From: Peptoniphilus grossensis ph5
GTDB lineage: Bacteria > Bacillota > Clostridia > Tissierellales > Peptoniphilaceae
Direction: 5' to 3'
DNA length: 64,000 nt
NCBI RefSeq assembly: GCF_000311825.1
Contig: NZ_HE978567.1
Span: forward strand, 253,466 to 317,465
In this document: positions 36,744 through 45,087 of the stretch, in pieces
Numbering within the stretch: the stretch's first letter is position 1
Layout of the letters: each line of letters starts with the position of its first letter
Translations under genes and position numbers: made by a program
Notes under the pieces: generated by a model
Told to the model about the DNA's origin: nothing
Seen by the model: the letters and a program-made list of their open reading frames with translations, nothing else
Database searches by the model: none

Positions 36744-37094
36744 ATGGCAAATAGAATACGAAATGAACGACTTGAAATTAAATTAACTGAAGAAGAAAAG
36801 ACTCTTTTTGAAGAAAAACGAAAACTTGCGAAGTGCAGAAATATGAGCCATTTTATCCGCAAGTGCGTTTTAGAAAAAGAGATTTATCAAGTTGATTTAG
36901 AGCCTTTCAGAGATCTACAAGGCTTGCTTTCCAATGCCACAAACAACATAAATCAGATTGCAAAGCAAGTTAATTCGACAGGCATAATCTATAAAGAGGA
37001 CATCAATGACATGAAAAAAGAGATTGAACATTTCTCAAAAGAACTGTGGCAAATTCATTCTCTACTCCTTAACAGAACTTCCGGAGGTGATTAG
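36744..37094 (+). CDS. mobC: MobC relaxosome protein
   Basis: The 116-residue protein follows AAAGGAGG. It has a basic ribbon-helix-helix-like start (RNERLEIKLTEEEK) and the MobC signature region ATNNINQIAKQVNSTG. MobC helps the relaxase bind and open oriT. It is followed at once by a decayed relaxase, so it alone cannot support transfer, but it could serve a related element. Confidence 0.9.
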   Translation: MANRIRNERLEIKLTEEEKTLFEEKRKLAKCRNMSHFIRKCVLEKEIYQVDLEPFRDLQGLLSNATNNINQIAKQVNSTGIIYKEDINDMKKEIEHFSKELWQIHSLLLNRTSGGD

Positions 37095-37099
37095 TTTTT

Positions 37100-37590
37100 A
37101 TGGCTATTACAAAATACATCCCATAAAATCGACTCTTAATCTTGCTATCGACTACATTGTAAATGGAGATAAAACAGATGAGCAGATTTTAGTCAGCACT
37201 CATAAATGCCATCAAGAAACTGCCCATACACAATTTTTAAGGACACGAAATGATGCAGGAACAAAGGGAAATGTTCTTGCAAGGCATCTTATTCAATACT
37301 TTTTATCGGGAGAAACCACGCCTGAAATAGCACATCAGATTGGTATGAAACTCTGTAAAAAATATTAAGAAATGAGTACGAATTTGTCTTATCTACTCAC
37401 ATAGACAAAGGACATATTCACATTCACATCATTTTCAACAATGTAAATATGGTAACGGCGGATGCTACCTGTCTAATAAGAAAAGCTATCATCAAATCCG
37501 TTATTAGAGCGATAAACTATGCAAAGAAAACAACCTATCTGTCATTGATGAGTTTTACGAAAGTTACAAGAAAAAAATACCATCATGCAA
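37100..37590 (+). pseudogene. Decayed and truncated MobA/VirD2-type relaxase
   Basis: Starting from an ATG at 37100 the reading must change frame several times to follow the relaxase. A missing A near 37120 precedes IHPIKSTLNLAIDYIVNG. A missing A in the six-A run near 37363 precedes EYEFVLSTHIDKGHIH (the three-histidine metal site). There are further shifts and an in-frame TAG near 37505. The C-terminal two-thirds are absent. The gene is cut where the defence operon begins. Confidence 0.8.
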
Positions 37591-37668
37591 AAGTATTCTT
37601 ACTCCAAATCTACTATGGACGAGCTTTATAAAATACGAAAGAACTATGGTATTTACATGGGTAAAGAG

Positions 37669-37704
37669 ATGGAGAGATATCGTCTCTCCATCTCTATTAA
37701 CTAT
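37669..37704. terminator. Strong bidirectional hairpin at the end of the defence operon
   Basis: A perfect 12-bp stem (GAGATGGAGAGA, loop TATCG, TCTCTCCATCTC) lies 6-10 nt past the helicase stop. T-rich sequence follows on the plus strand. It probably ends the helicase operon and insulates it from the relaxase remnant. Confidence 0.65.
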
Positions 37705-37705
37705 T

Positions 37706-40249
37706 TTATTTTTTTAAATGATATATATCTTCAATATAATTTCCTGGAAAATCCTCAATGTTTAATTTGTACATATTTAAATACTCTTGAATTTTGTCAT
37801 CAGATAATGAATCTAATTCGTATTTTCTGATTTCTTTTACAAACTTTTTTAGATTATCTTTTAGCTTTTTTAAACCATTCCTTCTCATCACGAAAACTTT
37901 CTCATTAAAATCCGCATCATGTGCTAACTGTTTAGTAGGAATTATCATTATACGCAAAACATCTACAAGTTCCCCATACTCTTCCTTAAACCATCCACAA
38001 TGATTATTAAATTGGCCTACTTCAGATTTTTTTATAGCACTTCGATTTTCGTTCACTTCATTTTTACACTCAAAAAAAACATATTTTTTATTTGAAACGC
38101 ACCATAAATTATCCGGACCCTTTCTAATTTCTTTATCTGGGCGTTGACTAACATAGCCTAAAATTTCGCCTAAGTTTTTTAATGCAGATTCAAATTTTTC
38201 AGCCGCAATGCCAAAAGAAAGATTTTCTATCAGTTCATTTATATAAAGATTAAATTCATCAAAACTGTCATATTTTCCAATATATCTTTTGAATCTATTT
38301 ATTCTATTTTCATTCAGAAAAGAGATTTTTGAATATGCTATTCCCTCTTTAGGCTTTAATAATTGAGGATTCTTTTTAAATGCGGACTTTTGAAGTATTT
38401 TTGATTTTTCCTCTGAGTACATATATGCATATCTTGCCATCTGCTCTAAATACCAGCCTTTTTCTAAATCATCATTGATAAACTTATCAATGAATTTTTG
38501 TGTCCTGTCTACAGCAAGTTCATATTCTCCTTGTGAAAATAACTTTTCTAATTCATTTTCTTCTGAGTATCTGTTATAAATTTTATTTTCTACGTTATCT
38601 TGAATAATTGCATTCATTTCACCAGTGTAATACTCTTTCCACCCTTCATCCCTTTTGAGAATTTGATTTATTAGTGAAACAATCTGCTTCATAGGCTGAT
38701 CTTCTTCACTAATTTCTTCTTTTGCCATTTTTGCGACTTCAAACCCAATCTCTATTTGTTTCTGTGTCTGGGCAGAAAAATATTTTCTTGTTAACACTCC
38801 TCTCATAAATTTTTCTATATCAGATCCTATTACAAGAATAGCACAATAATCTTTTTCTCCTCGAACAGCCCTTCCTAATCCTTGTTCAATCTTTTGTGCT
38901 ATTTTTTTATTTATAATTTCACTATTAGGGCAACATTTTTCTTCATATCTATCAGAGAAGTTGTCTAGAAATGGCATTGAATCCATTATCAAAACTCTGC
39001 AGCTTTCATCTGGCAAATCAATCCCATCATATCTATTATTTATCACAACGGTTTTTTCAAAATTATTTTTTCTTAGATCATCTATCACAGAAAATAATTC
39101 TTGATTATTTTGTGGAAGTTTTGAACCTAATTTACTGTAATAGATAGCTCTTTTTGTATTAGGAACTATAGCGACGATACCAAACTTCTTAACATTTATT
39201 GATGCAAATTTAGTTGCAACTAAGTCTCTATCACAGGTTTCATCTATTAATGATGGCATCAATATCATCTTTTCACCAGACCATCTTAATTGTGGATACA
39301 CAATCGGATTAGCCACTGCATCAGTTGAAAAATTCAAACCCTTGACAAAAAAAATATCTTCTTGAGTCGTTGCAGACATTAAAATTCTTCTCTTAGCTTT
39401 TGAAAATGTCCCAAATTGTTCTACGTTAATGTTATATGGAGCAATATCAATCTTACTTCCTGAAATAAAACAAGAATATTCTATTATTTTATCCTTCATC
39501 AATGGCCACACAAACTTAATTTCATCCATATTGGTAAATTCAGATAGAATAGATAAAAGTTCAGTCCTTTTACTATTCCATGCCCAGTATGGAACCATCA
39601 TGAAAGTTTCGTATTCTCCAGATTTAATATCTAAATAGCTACCCTCACCTTGCTCTATTAAATCATCTGAAAACAAAGTGAGTATCCTACCGTAAATATC
39701 CTCGTTTCCATTTTTATTTCTATTAATGGTTAAAGTAAATGAATTCTTTATGACATCTATACACGCATGGGAATCATCTAGAATTATTGTATTTGTCTTT
39801 GTGAAGTTATTTCCTAATCCAAAAATTGATTTTCCATTAAAAATTTTATGAGCATGTGTAATTAAAATTTTTTCACCTGATAAAAACTCATTAGGGATTT
39901 CATTATTATTATCAATTTCACAAAATGGAATACCGAATTTTTCAGCTTCCCAACAAACCTGTTTGACTAAATAAATATTAGGACAAACATATATACATGG
40001 CCCCTCTCCTAAATTAAGTGCTGATTGTAGTATTAGTAAACCAATTAAAGTTTTCCCTTCTCCAGTATGAAGCTTTACAATAAGATCTCTTTCATCTTTT
40101 CTATTGTTATACCACTCTTCCAAAGCATATTTTTGAACGGGTCTCAAAGGACCTGCAATACTCTTTCTATCAAGCGTATTATATAAATCAATAGGATTGG
40201 TAATTTTCGCCTTACTTTTTAAAGCAATTTTTTTCTTAAAATCTACCAT
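37706..40249 (-). CDS. Superfamily 2 helicase fused to a PD-(D/E)XK-like nuclease domain
   Basis: The start is the ATG at 40249 after GGAGGT (the upstream ATG at 40264 overlaps that site); the protein has 847 residues. Helicase motifs in order: I HTGEGKT (about 61-67), II LDDSH (157-161, a variant of DEAH), III SAT (about 292-294), VI QGLGRAVRG (about 456-464). A helical middle follows. Near the C-terminus GPDNLW...YVFFECKNE resembles the D...ExK core of restriction-like nucleases. It forms an operon with an Abi_C protein and an XRE regulator, inserted in a relaxase remnant. A role in phage or plasmid defence is inferred. It does not carry the DUF1837 partner of Hachiman, and I do not recognise it as a named system. 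Confidence 0.75.
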   Translation of the reverse strand: MVDFKKKIALKSKAKITNPIDLYNTLDRKSIAGPLRPVQKYALEEWYNNRKDERDLIVKLHTGEGKTLIGLLILQSALNLGEGPCIYVCPNIYLVKQVCWEAEKFGIPFCEIDNNNEIPNEFLSGEKILITHAHKIFNGKSIFGLGNNFTKTNTIILDDSHACIDVIKNSFTLTINRNKNGNEDIYGRILTLFSDDLIEQGEGSYLDIKSGEYETFMMVPYWAWNSKRTELLSILSEFTNMDEIKFVWPLMKDKIIEYSCFISGSKIDIAPYNINVEQFGTFSKAKRRILMSATTQEDIFFVKGLNFSTDAVANPIVYPQLRWSGEKMILMPSLIDETCDRDLVATKFASINVKKFGIVAIVPNTKRAIYYSKLGSKLPQNNQELFSVIDDLRKNNFEKTVVINNRYDGIDLPDESCRVLIMDSMPFLDNFSDRYEEKCCPNSEIINKKIAQKIEQGLGRAVRGEKDYCAILVIGSDIEKFMRGVLTRKYFSAQTQKQIEIGFEVAKMAKEEISEEDQPMKQIVSLINQILKRDEGWKEYYTGEMNAIIQDNVENKIYNRYSEENELEKLFSQGEYELAVDRTQKFIDKFINDDLEKGWYLEQMARYAYMYSEEKSKILQKSAFKKNPQLLKPKEGIAYSKISFLNENRINRFKRYIGKYDSFDEFNLYINELIENLSFGIAAEKFESALKNLGEILGYVSQRPDKEIRKGPDNLWCVSNKKYVFFECKNEVNENRSAIKKSEVGQFNNHCGWFKEEYGELVDVLRIMIIPTKQLAHDADFNEKVFVMRRNGLKKLKDNLKKFVKEIRKYELDSLSDDKIQEYLNMYKLNIEDFPGNYIEDIYHLKK

Positions 40250-40289
40250 TTTTAGTACCTCCATTTAATTTTATCATTTTCATTTATTT

Positions 40290-41105
40290 TCATTTATTTT
40301 CATTTATTAATAAAAATGTATCCCACAAATAGCGAACAAGAGTTATACTTGCTCCAACAGATAATTCTGCATGTCGTTTTGTTAATCCATTAAATTTTGC
40401 AGAACGACCATGCCCACTTCCATAATGATTTCTTAATTCAATTATTCCACTACTTAAACCATTAAGACTCCCTGTAATTTGTTTCACAATTTTTTCTTCT
40501 TCTAAATCCATCGCCACGCCTTTATTGGGAATATTCAATGAACTTAGAGTTTGTTTTACAAGTTGTCCCATATTTATTGAATCTTTTATAATTTCACCAT
40601 TGCTTTCAATGATTGTTTTACAACAACTTTCTAGTAATTCTTTTGACTTTCCTATTGCTTCTGTCGGATTTTCATCACACATTGCTACCATCAAATCTAT
40701 TTGCTGATTCATATATTTACTAGAAAATTTTTTCTTTAACTCTTCTGATACTTTAGAAAATTTCTTAGAATGTTTCTTTTCTCTTTCAATAATTTCCTTA
40801 CACTTATTATAAAGAGATTTGTATGTGCTTCCGTTATAAGCTTTATCATCTGATTCTATTTCTAAGGAATATCGCACTTCATAATATTCCAATAAATCAT
40901 CTAATAATTTTACTACCTTATCATCATCTCCTTCATTTATAAATTCATTTAACGACTTACCCTTTGATAAATTATATGTCTCACATAAAGCTATTCCTAC
41001 ACTATGCAATGTGAATTCGTCAAATCTATATGTAGAAAAATCTAAAACATACCCACCTCTATTTAACAAATCATTAAAGTATGTTCTTTCAATATAACTA
41101 ATCAT
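40290..41105 (-). CDS. Abi_C-domain abortive infection family protein
   Basis: The start is the ATG at 41105, after CTGGAGGAATTT; the product has 271 residues. The C-terminal ~110 residues match the Abi_C pattern: a CCKTIIESNG helix, then IIELRNHYGSGHGRSAKFNGLTKRHAELSV and ITLVRYLWDTF. The N-terminal half is helical with no known domain. Abi_C is found in abortive-infection proteins that block phage growth at the cost of the host cell. It is encoded 40 nt upstream of the helicase-nuclease and 36 nt downstream of the XRE gene, so it may be the effector or sensor of the operon. Confidence 0.8.
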   Translation of the reverse strand: MISYIERTYFNDLLNRGGYVLDFSTYRFDEFTLHSVGIALCETYNLSKGKSLNEFINEGDDDKVVKLLDDLLEYYEVRYSLEIESDDKAYNGSTYKSLYNKCKEIIEREKKHSKKFSKVSEELKKKFSSKYMNQQIDLMVAMCDENPTEAIGKSKELLESCCKTIIESNGEIIKDSINMGQLVKQTLSSLNIPNKGVAMDLEEEKIVKQITGSLNGLSSGIIELRNHYGSGHGRSAKFNGLTKRHAELSVGASITLVRYLWDTFLLINENK

Positions 41106-41141
41106 AAATTCCTCCAGTTTATTAAATTGTTCCAAGTTATA

Positions 41142-41354
41142 TTAAGAATCGAACTTAATACACTCTACTATTTCCTCAATATCACAATCCAAAGCATTGC
41201 AAATTCTAAGCAAAACATCTGTAGTTACATTTTGCCCATTCTTCATTTTGTAAAATGTACTTTTACTAACTTTTGCTTTTTTCATCAATTCATTATTTGT
41301 CATGTCTAAATCTATCAGTTTTTTAAATAATCTTTTATAACTAAAAGTTCTCAC
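41142..41354 (-). CDS. XRE-family regulator of the defence operon
   Basis: The 70-residue protein starts at GTG after GGAGGG. It is almost wholly an XRE helix-turn-helix (NELMKKAKVSKSTFYKMKNGQNVTTDVLLRICNALDC). It is first in the three-gene operon, and a TATAAT box lies about 35 nt upstream (41387-41392). It probably represses the operon, as is common for costly defence or toxin genes. Confidence 0.85.
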   Translation of the reverse strand: MRTFSYKRLFKKLIDLDMTNNELMKKAKVSKSTFYKMKNGQNVTTDVLLRICNALDCDIEEIVECIKFDS

Positions 41355-41500
41355 TATACCCTCCGTAGAAAAATTATATTTATTATATTATACCATTAAA
41401 TGTTTTTTAAAGAACGAAAATAGTCTCTTTTTAAGTAATATTTGAATTATAAAAAAGAAGCAGAATAATTCCACTTCTCATACTTAATATTTTCTTGTCT

Positions 41501-41531
41501 GTAATATTCCAAACAGTGTTTGGAATATTAC
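41501..41531. repeat. Perfect 31-nt palindrome at the abiEii end
   Basis: GTAATATTCCAAAC and GTTTGGAATATTAC form a perfect 14-bp stem with loop AGT. It covers the old stop codon of abiEii. There is no T-run on either strand, so it is not an ordinary terminator; it may be a protein site or an element end. Confidence 0.7.
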
Positions 41532-41974
41532 ATCTCATTTATTCTATTTGAAATAATTCTCACTACATCAACAACCTTATCAAAGGTCAGATCTCCAATA
41601 TAATTATTTTCACTCAGATATACTTCCCACAAGGATCTTTGGTATGAATCTTCTTTTATGTCCTAGATTATTTCCTCATAGTCTTTGATTATCTCCTGAC
41701 TTCCTCTTTTGTCGGAAGTTCTTTCTATTGCTTCTTTTAAAATTTTATAATCTATCTCATCTTTTTTTAATTTGTAGAGGGTGTATAGGTCATAAAAGTC
41801 TCTCATTCGTGTTGTTGTTATATTTCTTCTGATTATGGTTTCGTATTTTTCAGCTAAAATTGTTTCTAATTGGTACGCCATTATTTTTATATATTCTTGG
41901 CTAAAGATACAGGGATAGGTGTATTCTATTTTCCTTGGTGTAATTGCATCTCCTGTTGTAATGTCAGGTTTCAT
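41528..41974 (-). pseudogene. C-terminal fragment of AbiEii toxin
   Basis: The frame from 41974 encodes ITTGDAITPRKIEY, then ETILAEKYETIIRRNITTTRMRDFYDLY, the C-terminal part of the AbiEii nucleotidyltransferase toxin. An in-frame TAG at 41663-41665 is followed by more matching sequence (SYQRSLWEVYLSENNYIGDLTFDKVVD) to a stop at 41528. The first 18 codons of the same gene survive at 43058, on the far side of the AraC gene. The catalytic N-terminal half is lost. Confidence 0.8.
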
Positions 41975-42058
41975 TGGATTTTTTACTCATTCCTATTTTT
42001 ACTAATAGACATCAAAAGAGCACCTACCATTTGATAGATGCCGTTAAACAAATTTAAA

Positions 42059-42907
42059 TTACTCTTTTACTATAGGAACCCATAATTCCATTTGATAATC
42101 TTCTGAATTAGGGTCTCCATCTCCATATACTTCAAAATCAGGACTTTCATCATGTCTATATCCTTCTTTAGGGAAGAAATATGAAATAATATACTTCCAT
42201 CCTTCGTGAATGCACTTTGGTATAGGACCTTCTAAGCTTACAATGGCATACTCTTTTTCAGGAATGCTGAGTATGTCTAACCCTAACTCCTCAGCTTTTA
42301 CTTCATCCGTTAAATCAAAACCAGCTAAGTATATAAATGAATCTTCTTCGTCCATTATATAGTCATATCCTACGCCATAGATTTGACCATTACCAAACTC
42401 TTCAAATTTTTCTCTTGGTACTTTTTCAACCAGTCTATCCCAAACTTTTGGGAAATTTGAACTTTTAGTTACATCCGATTTAATACCAGCTACTTTAAAC
42501 GCTTTCTTTTTCTCAATCTTAATATCCATTTGATTTCCTCCTTGAACTGAAATTGAAAAGTAGATTCTTGGGAAATATTGATACTTTTCTCCTTTTTTTA
42601 CTTGACCTGGAGTTAGCTTATGAAAACTTTTAAAAGCTAAGGCAAAAGAATCCTGAGAATTATAACCATATTTTATTGCGATGTCTATAATTCTTTTATC
42701 TGAATTTTTTAAATCAATTGCAGCATTTGTCATCTTTCTTAACCTTATATATTCAGATAATGAATATCCTGATATGATTGAAAATATTCTTGAAAACATT
42801 GGAAATGAATATCCTGTTATCCGTGTTATTTCTTTTTCATCAAGTTCATCAGTTAAGTTATCTTCAATATAGTCTATTGCTAAGTTAAAAGATTTCATTA
42901 TATCCAT
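42059..42907 (-). CDS. AraC-family regulator with GyrI-like effector domain
   Basis: The start is the ATG at 42907 after AAGGTGG, giving 282 residues. The N-terminal 110 residues hold the two AraC helix-turn-helices (MFSRIFSIISGYSLSEYIRLRKM, IDIAIKYGYNSQDSFALAFKSFHKLTPGQ). The C-terminal part (about 130-282) is a GyrI-like small-molecule binding domain (GIKSDVTKSSNFPKVWDRL ... EVYGDGDPN). Such fusions usually sense drugs or peptides. It lies inside the abiEii gene, so it arrived by insertion. Its targets are unknown; no efflux gene is adjacent. Confidence 0.85.
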   Translation of the reverse strand: MDIMKSFNLAIDYIEDNLTDELDEKEITRITGYSFPMFSRIFSIISGYSLSEYIRLRKMTNAAIDLKNSDKRIIDIAIKYGYNSQDSFALAFKSFHKLTPGQVKKGEKYQYFPRIYFSISVQGGNQMDIKIEKKKAFKVAGIKSDVTKSSNFPKVWDRLVEKVPREKFEEFGNGQIYGVGYDYIMDEEDSFIYLAGFDLTDEVKAEELGLDILSIPEKEYAIVSLEGPIPKCIHEGWKYIISYFFPKEGYRHDESPDFEVYGDGDPNSEDYQMELWVPIVKE

Positions 42908-43002
42908 ATTTCTACCACCTTTCATTTAAATTGTACAAGGATTTATTAAATTATACCCGATAATGCTAATACAAATATTATAGCATCACATGTTTATACT
43001 AT

Positions 43003-43058
43003 TTTTCTTCTCTGCCAGACTTCTTATCTTGCTCTTTATACTCTCGATATTAATCATG
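43003..43058 (-). pseudogene. N-terminal stub of AbiEii toxin
   Basis: Just inside the end of the AbiEi gene an ATG at 43058 starts MINIESIKSKIRSLAEKKN, the usual AbiEii N-terminus. The match ends after about 19 residues where foreign sequence begins and a stop follows. With the fragment at 41528-41974 it brackets the AraC insertion. Confidence 0.65.
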
Positions 43059-43641
43059 ATAATACCTCCATATATTTTCTAACCTCATCTTCTATTTTAA
43101 ATAGTCTACTGTATTTTATGAGTCGTCTTAGATTTTTATTTTGTGATTTAAAGTATCTTTTTATAGCTTCTGTGAAAATCTGTTTATCTATTTTTTCTCT
43201 GTCGATTATGATGTCGCAAATTGTTCGATCTATATCATAAACTGGTATGAGATTGCCTTGCGGTGATTTTATTTCTGTTTTTCCAAGTTCGTATAAATCT
43301 TTTTTTACATAATGAACTTGTAGATCCTCATATCTCTTTTTAATATGGCTTGCATTATAGCCTTGGGGGACAGATATATGAAATACATTTGGGGTCCTGT
43401 CGGTTAAGTCGTGGAGATATAGGGCTGTTTGATGGGAAAATATAATTCGATTACTATTAGATGATATTAAAATAAAATCGTCTATTACTTTTCCTTTTAA
43501 TTGATATAGACCTGGTCTTAATCTTTCTAATTGTCCGATTTTGGTTAATTCTGATAGATTATGCCTAGTATATCCAAGTTCTTCTGCTTCTTTGTTAGTT
43601 ATTACTAAATTTTCTTGTATATATTCTTTAAGTGTATTCAT
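43054..43641 (-). CDS. abiEi: AbiEi antitoxin
   Basis: The 195-residue protein has a winged-helix start (VITNKEAEELGYTRHNLSELTKIGQLERLRPGLY), the AbiEi core (IIFSHQTALYLHDLTDRTP, HISVPQGYN) and a C-terminal DRTICDII segment. AbiEi proteins repress their own operon and counter the AbiEii toxin (type IV system). The toxin here is destroyed, so the antitoxin is an orphan and might protect against related elements. Confidence 0.85.
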   Translation of the reverse strand: MNTLKEYIQENLVITNKEAEELGYTRHNLSELTKIGQLERLRPGLYQLKGKVIDDFILISSNSNRIIFSHQTALYLHDLTDRTPNVFHISVPQGYNASHIKKRYEDLQVHYVKKDLYELGKTEIKSPQGNLIPVYDIDRTICDIIIDREKIDKQIFTEAIKRYFKSQNKNLRRLIKYSRLFKIEDEVRKYMEVLS

Positions 43642-44023
43642 AGTCCGCCTCCTCTCGTCTTCGCTTTTATTGTGTGTTATAAAAGCGAATATGTAAAGTT
43701 ATCTTGTGAGTGTTTTCCATTTTTAAAAAAGGATGTAACGAATCCTTACTCCCTTTCTAAAATTATTCTTTCTTAACTCAATATTACTAATATTATTATA
43801 GTTACTCTCCGATTTTCGGATTTCTAGAAATCTGTTATTCGGAGTTCTTGAATTCCGATTTTCGGAAGTCTGGACTTCTGCTTATCGGAAATCAGATTTT
43901 GTATTATTAGTTATATTTAAAATTTATATATACTCACTTCCTGAAAAAAAGAGCAGCCTTTTAAGCTACTCTTATAGAAAGTACAAAATGAGTTTATCTT
44001 ATTAATTTTTTCTTTGTGTTTCC
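43642..44023. other. Gap with a dense array of palindromes
   Basis: No gene is supported. The region 43808-43890 is packed with short inverted repeats (separate entry). The rest is AT-rich and includes the probable abiEi promoter area. Confidence 0.6.
43808..43895. repeat. Palindrome array upstream of abiEi
   Basis: In order: TCCGA-TTT-TCGGA (43808-43820), GATTTCTAGAAATC (43819-43832), TCGGAGTTC/GAATTCCGA with a mismatch (about 43839-43856), TCCGATTTTCGGA again (43853-43865), GAAGTCTGGACTTC (43864-43877) and ATCGGAAATC. The same TCCGA/TCGGA unit recurs with fixed direction. This could be iterons, a transfer or recombination site, or operators for AbiEi. Confidence 0.7.
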
Positions 44024-44272
44024 TCATACTAGTCTTAAAACAACTCTTACATCCATGTAGTTTTTTTGAGTCTTTTTGACGTATCCTTCTTCATCTTTAT
44101 CAAAGACAAAATGCTTATAAAACTGCTTAAAATGGAGGATTTCTAAATTTACATCTTTTGTATCAACGCTATAGTCTCCACGTGGCTTGAGTGGTCTGTA
44201 TGGATAAAATTTGAGATTTTTCAAAAGCCTCGTATGTGGGAATATATCTATGATATAAATTCCTTCTCTCAT
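44024..44272 (-). CDS. Small protein of the mobile element, unknown function
   Basis: The 82-residue frame starts at an ATG without a clear ribosome site. It reads as a compact basic protein (FPHTRLLKNLKFYPYRPLKPRGDYS ... KKTQKNYMDVRVVLRL). No family is recognised. It may be a remnant of a longer gene. It lies downstream of the sigma-like gene on the same strand. Confidence 0.35.
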   Translation of the reverse strand: MREGIYIIDIFPHTRLLKNLKFYPYRPLKPRGDYSVDTKDVNLEILHFKQFYKHFVFDKDEEGYVKKTQKNYMDVRVVLRLV

Positions 44273-44360
44273 TACATAATATACTATTAATAAGCAAAGA
44301 AAAATAGCCCTATATCACCTTTACTTTATAATGGAAAATCTGCCCTTATCTACAAGTCGA

Positions 44361-44776
44361 TTATCTTAAAAAATCTTCTAATAACAACTTCAGTTTTTTC
44401 AATATATTATTCTTACGCCATTGTATAGCTTGATAACTCACTTTCTTTATTCTTGTAATACTCGAAAGAATTTCATCCTGAAAGTACAAACGCTCAATGA
44501 TGCCCCTTTCTTCTGCATTGAGTCTTGAAATTGTATTTCTGACTGCTTCAATCATCATCTGTGTTTCAACAATCTTTTCTACATCAACACTTTCATCAAC
44601 AATATTATCTACAAAATGTCCGTCATGATCCAATGATGAAAAAAGAGCAAGTGGTTTTTTCTTTCCACCTGCTCCAAATACTTTTCGTGTTCTCTTTCTC
44701 GCCAGTAGACTTTATAAATATCTTCACTGACTTTGACCTTTTGTCCGTTGATATAAAGGTAATATTTTTTTGGCAT
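44361..44776 (-). CDS. Sigma-70-like protein of conjugative elements, frameshifted at a T-run
   Basis: The frame from ATG 44776 (after GGAGG) encodes MPKKYYLYINGQKVKVSEDI, then EREHEKYLEQVERKNHLLFF; the frame from 44633 continues with SSLDHDGHFVDNIVDESVDVEKIVETQMMIEAVRN and a region-4-like helix-turn-helix (SSITRIKKVSYQAIQWRKNNILKKLKLLL). Together they are one protein of about 138 residues. The break lies in the six-T run after NHLL: one T more restores the frame, and the remnant at 27231-27395 has exactly seven. The family is common in Tn916-like and other integrative elements and probably regulates element genes. Confidence 0.75.
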
Positions 44777-45087
44777 ATATGCTTCCTCCATTTCTTTTTG
44801 TCTGCGTTTTAAAACAAAAAAAGGAGGACTCCTGCACCTTGGCATAAGAAGTCCTCTAAAACGAAAGAAACTTGTTCTTCCTTTAATTATATTTAATTGT
44901 TTAGACGAGCATATGGAAAGACAAACAGCTATAAAGCTTATAGGAAAAAGGACTATTTTTATTGTGGTTTATTCTTTCAAATAAATATATAGACTTTTCC
45001 ATTTCTATCCCTCCATTTTATAGCTAACTATTTTCCATAAATTAAGTCCTTCTAATGTTTCAAATTCTAAACACCTAATAAGAAATT
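44777..45087. other. Gap between sigma-like gene and MATE gene
   Basis: It contains the module 3 terminator at 44822-44862 and an AT-rich stretch with no supported gene. Confidence 0.5.
44822..44862 (-). terminator. Terminator of uptake module 3
   Basis: A stem built on AGGACT/AGTCCT extended by imperfect pairs is followed on the minus strand by TTTTTT. It is related in sequence to the module 1 terminator at 19903-19938. Confidence 0.6.

Noticed and set aside
37585..37830. A plus-strand frame running from the relaxase remnant into the helicase 3' end
   Set aside because: Its start is foreign sequence after the relaxase break and its end is antisense to the helicase gene; only the first ~30 codons might be a relic of another gene.
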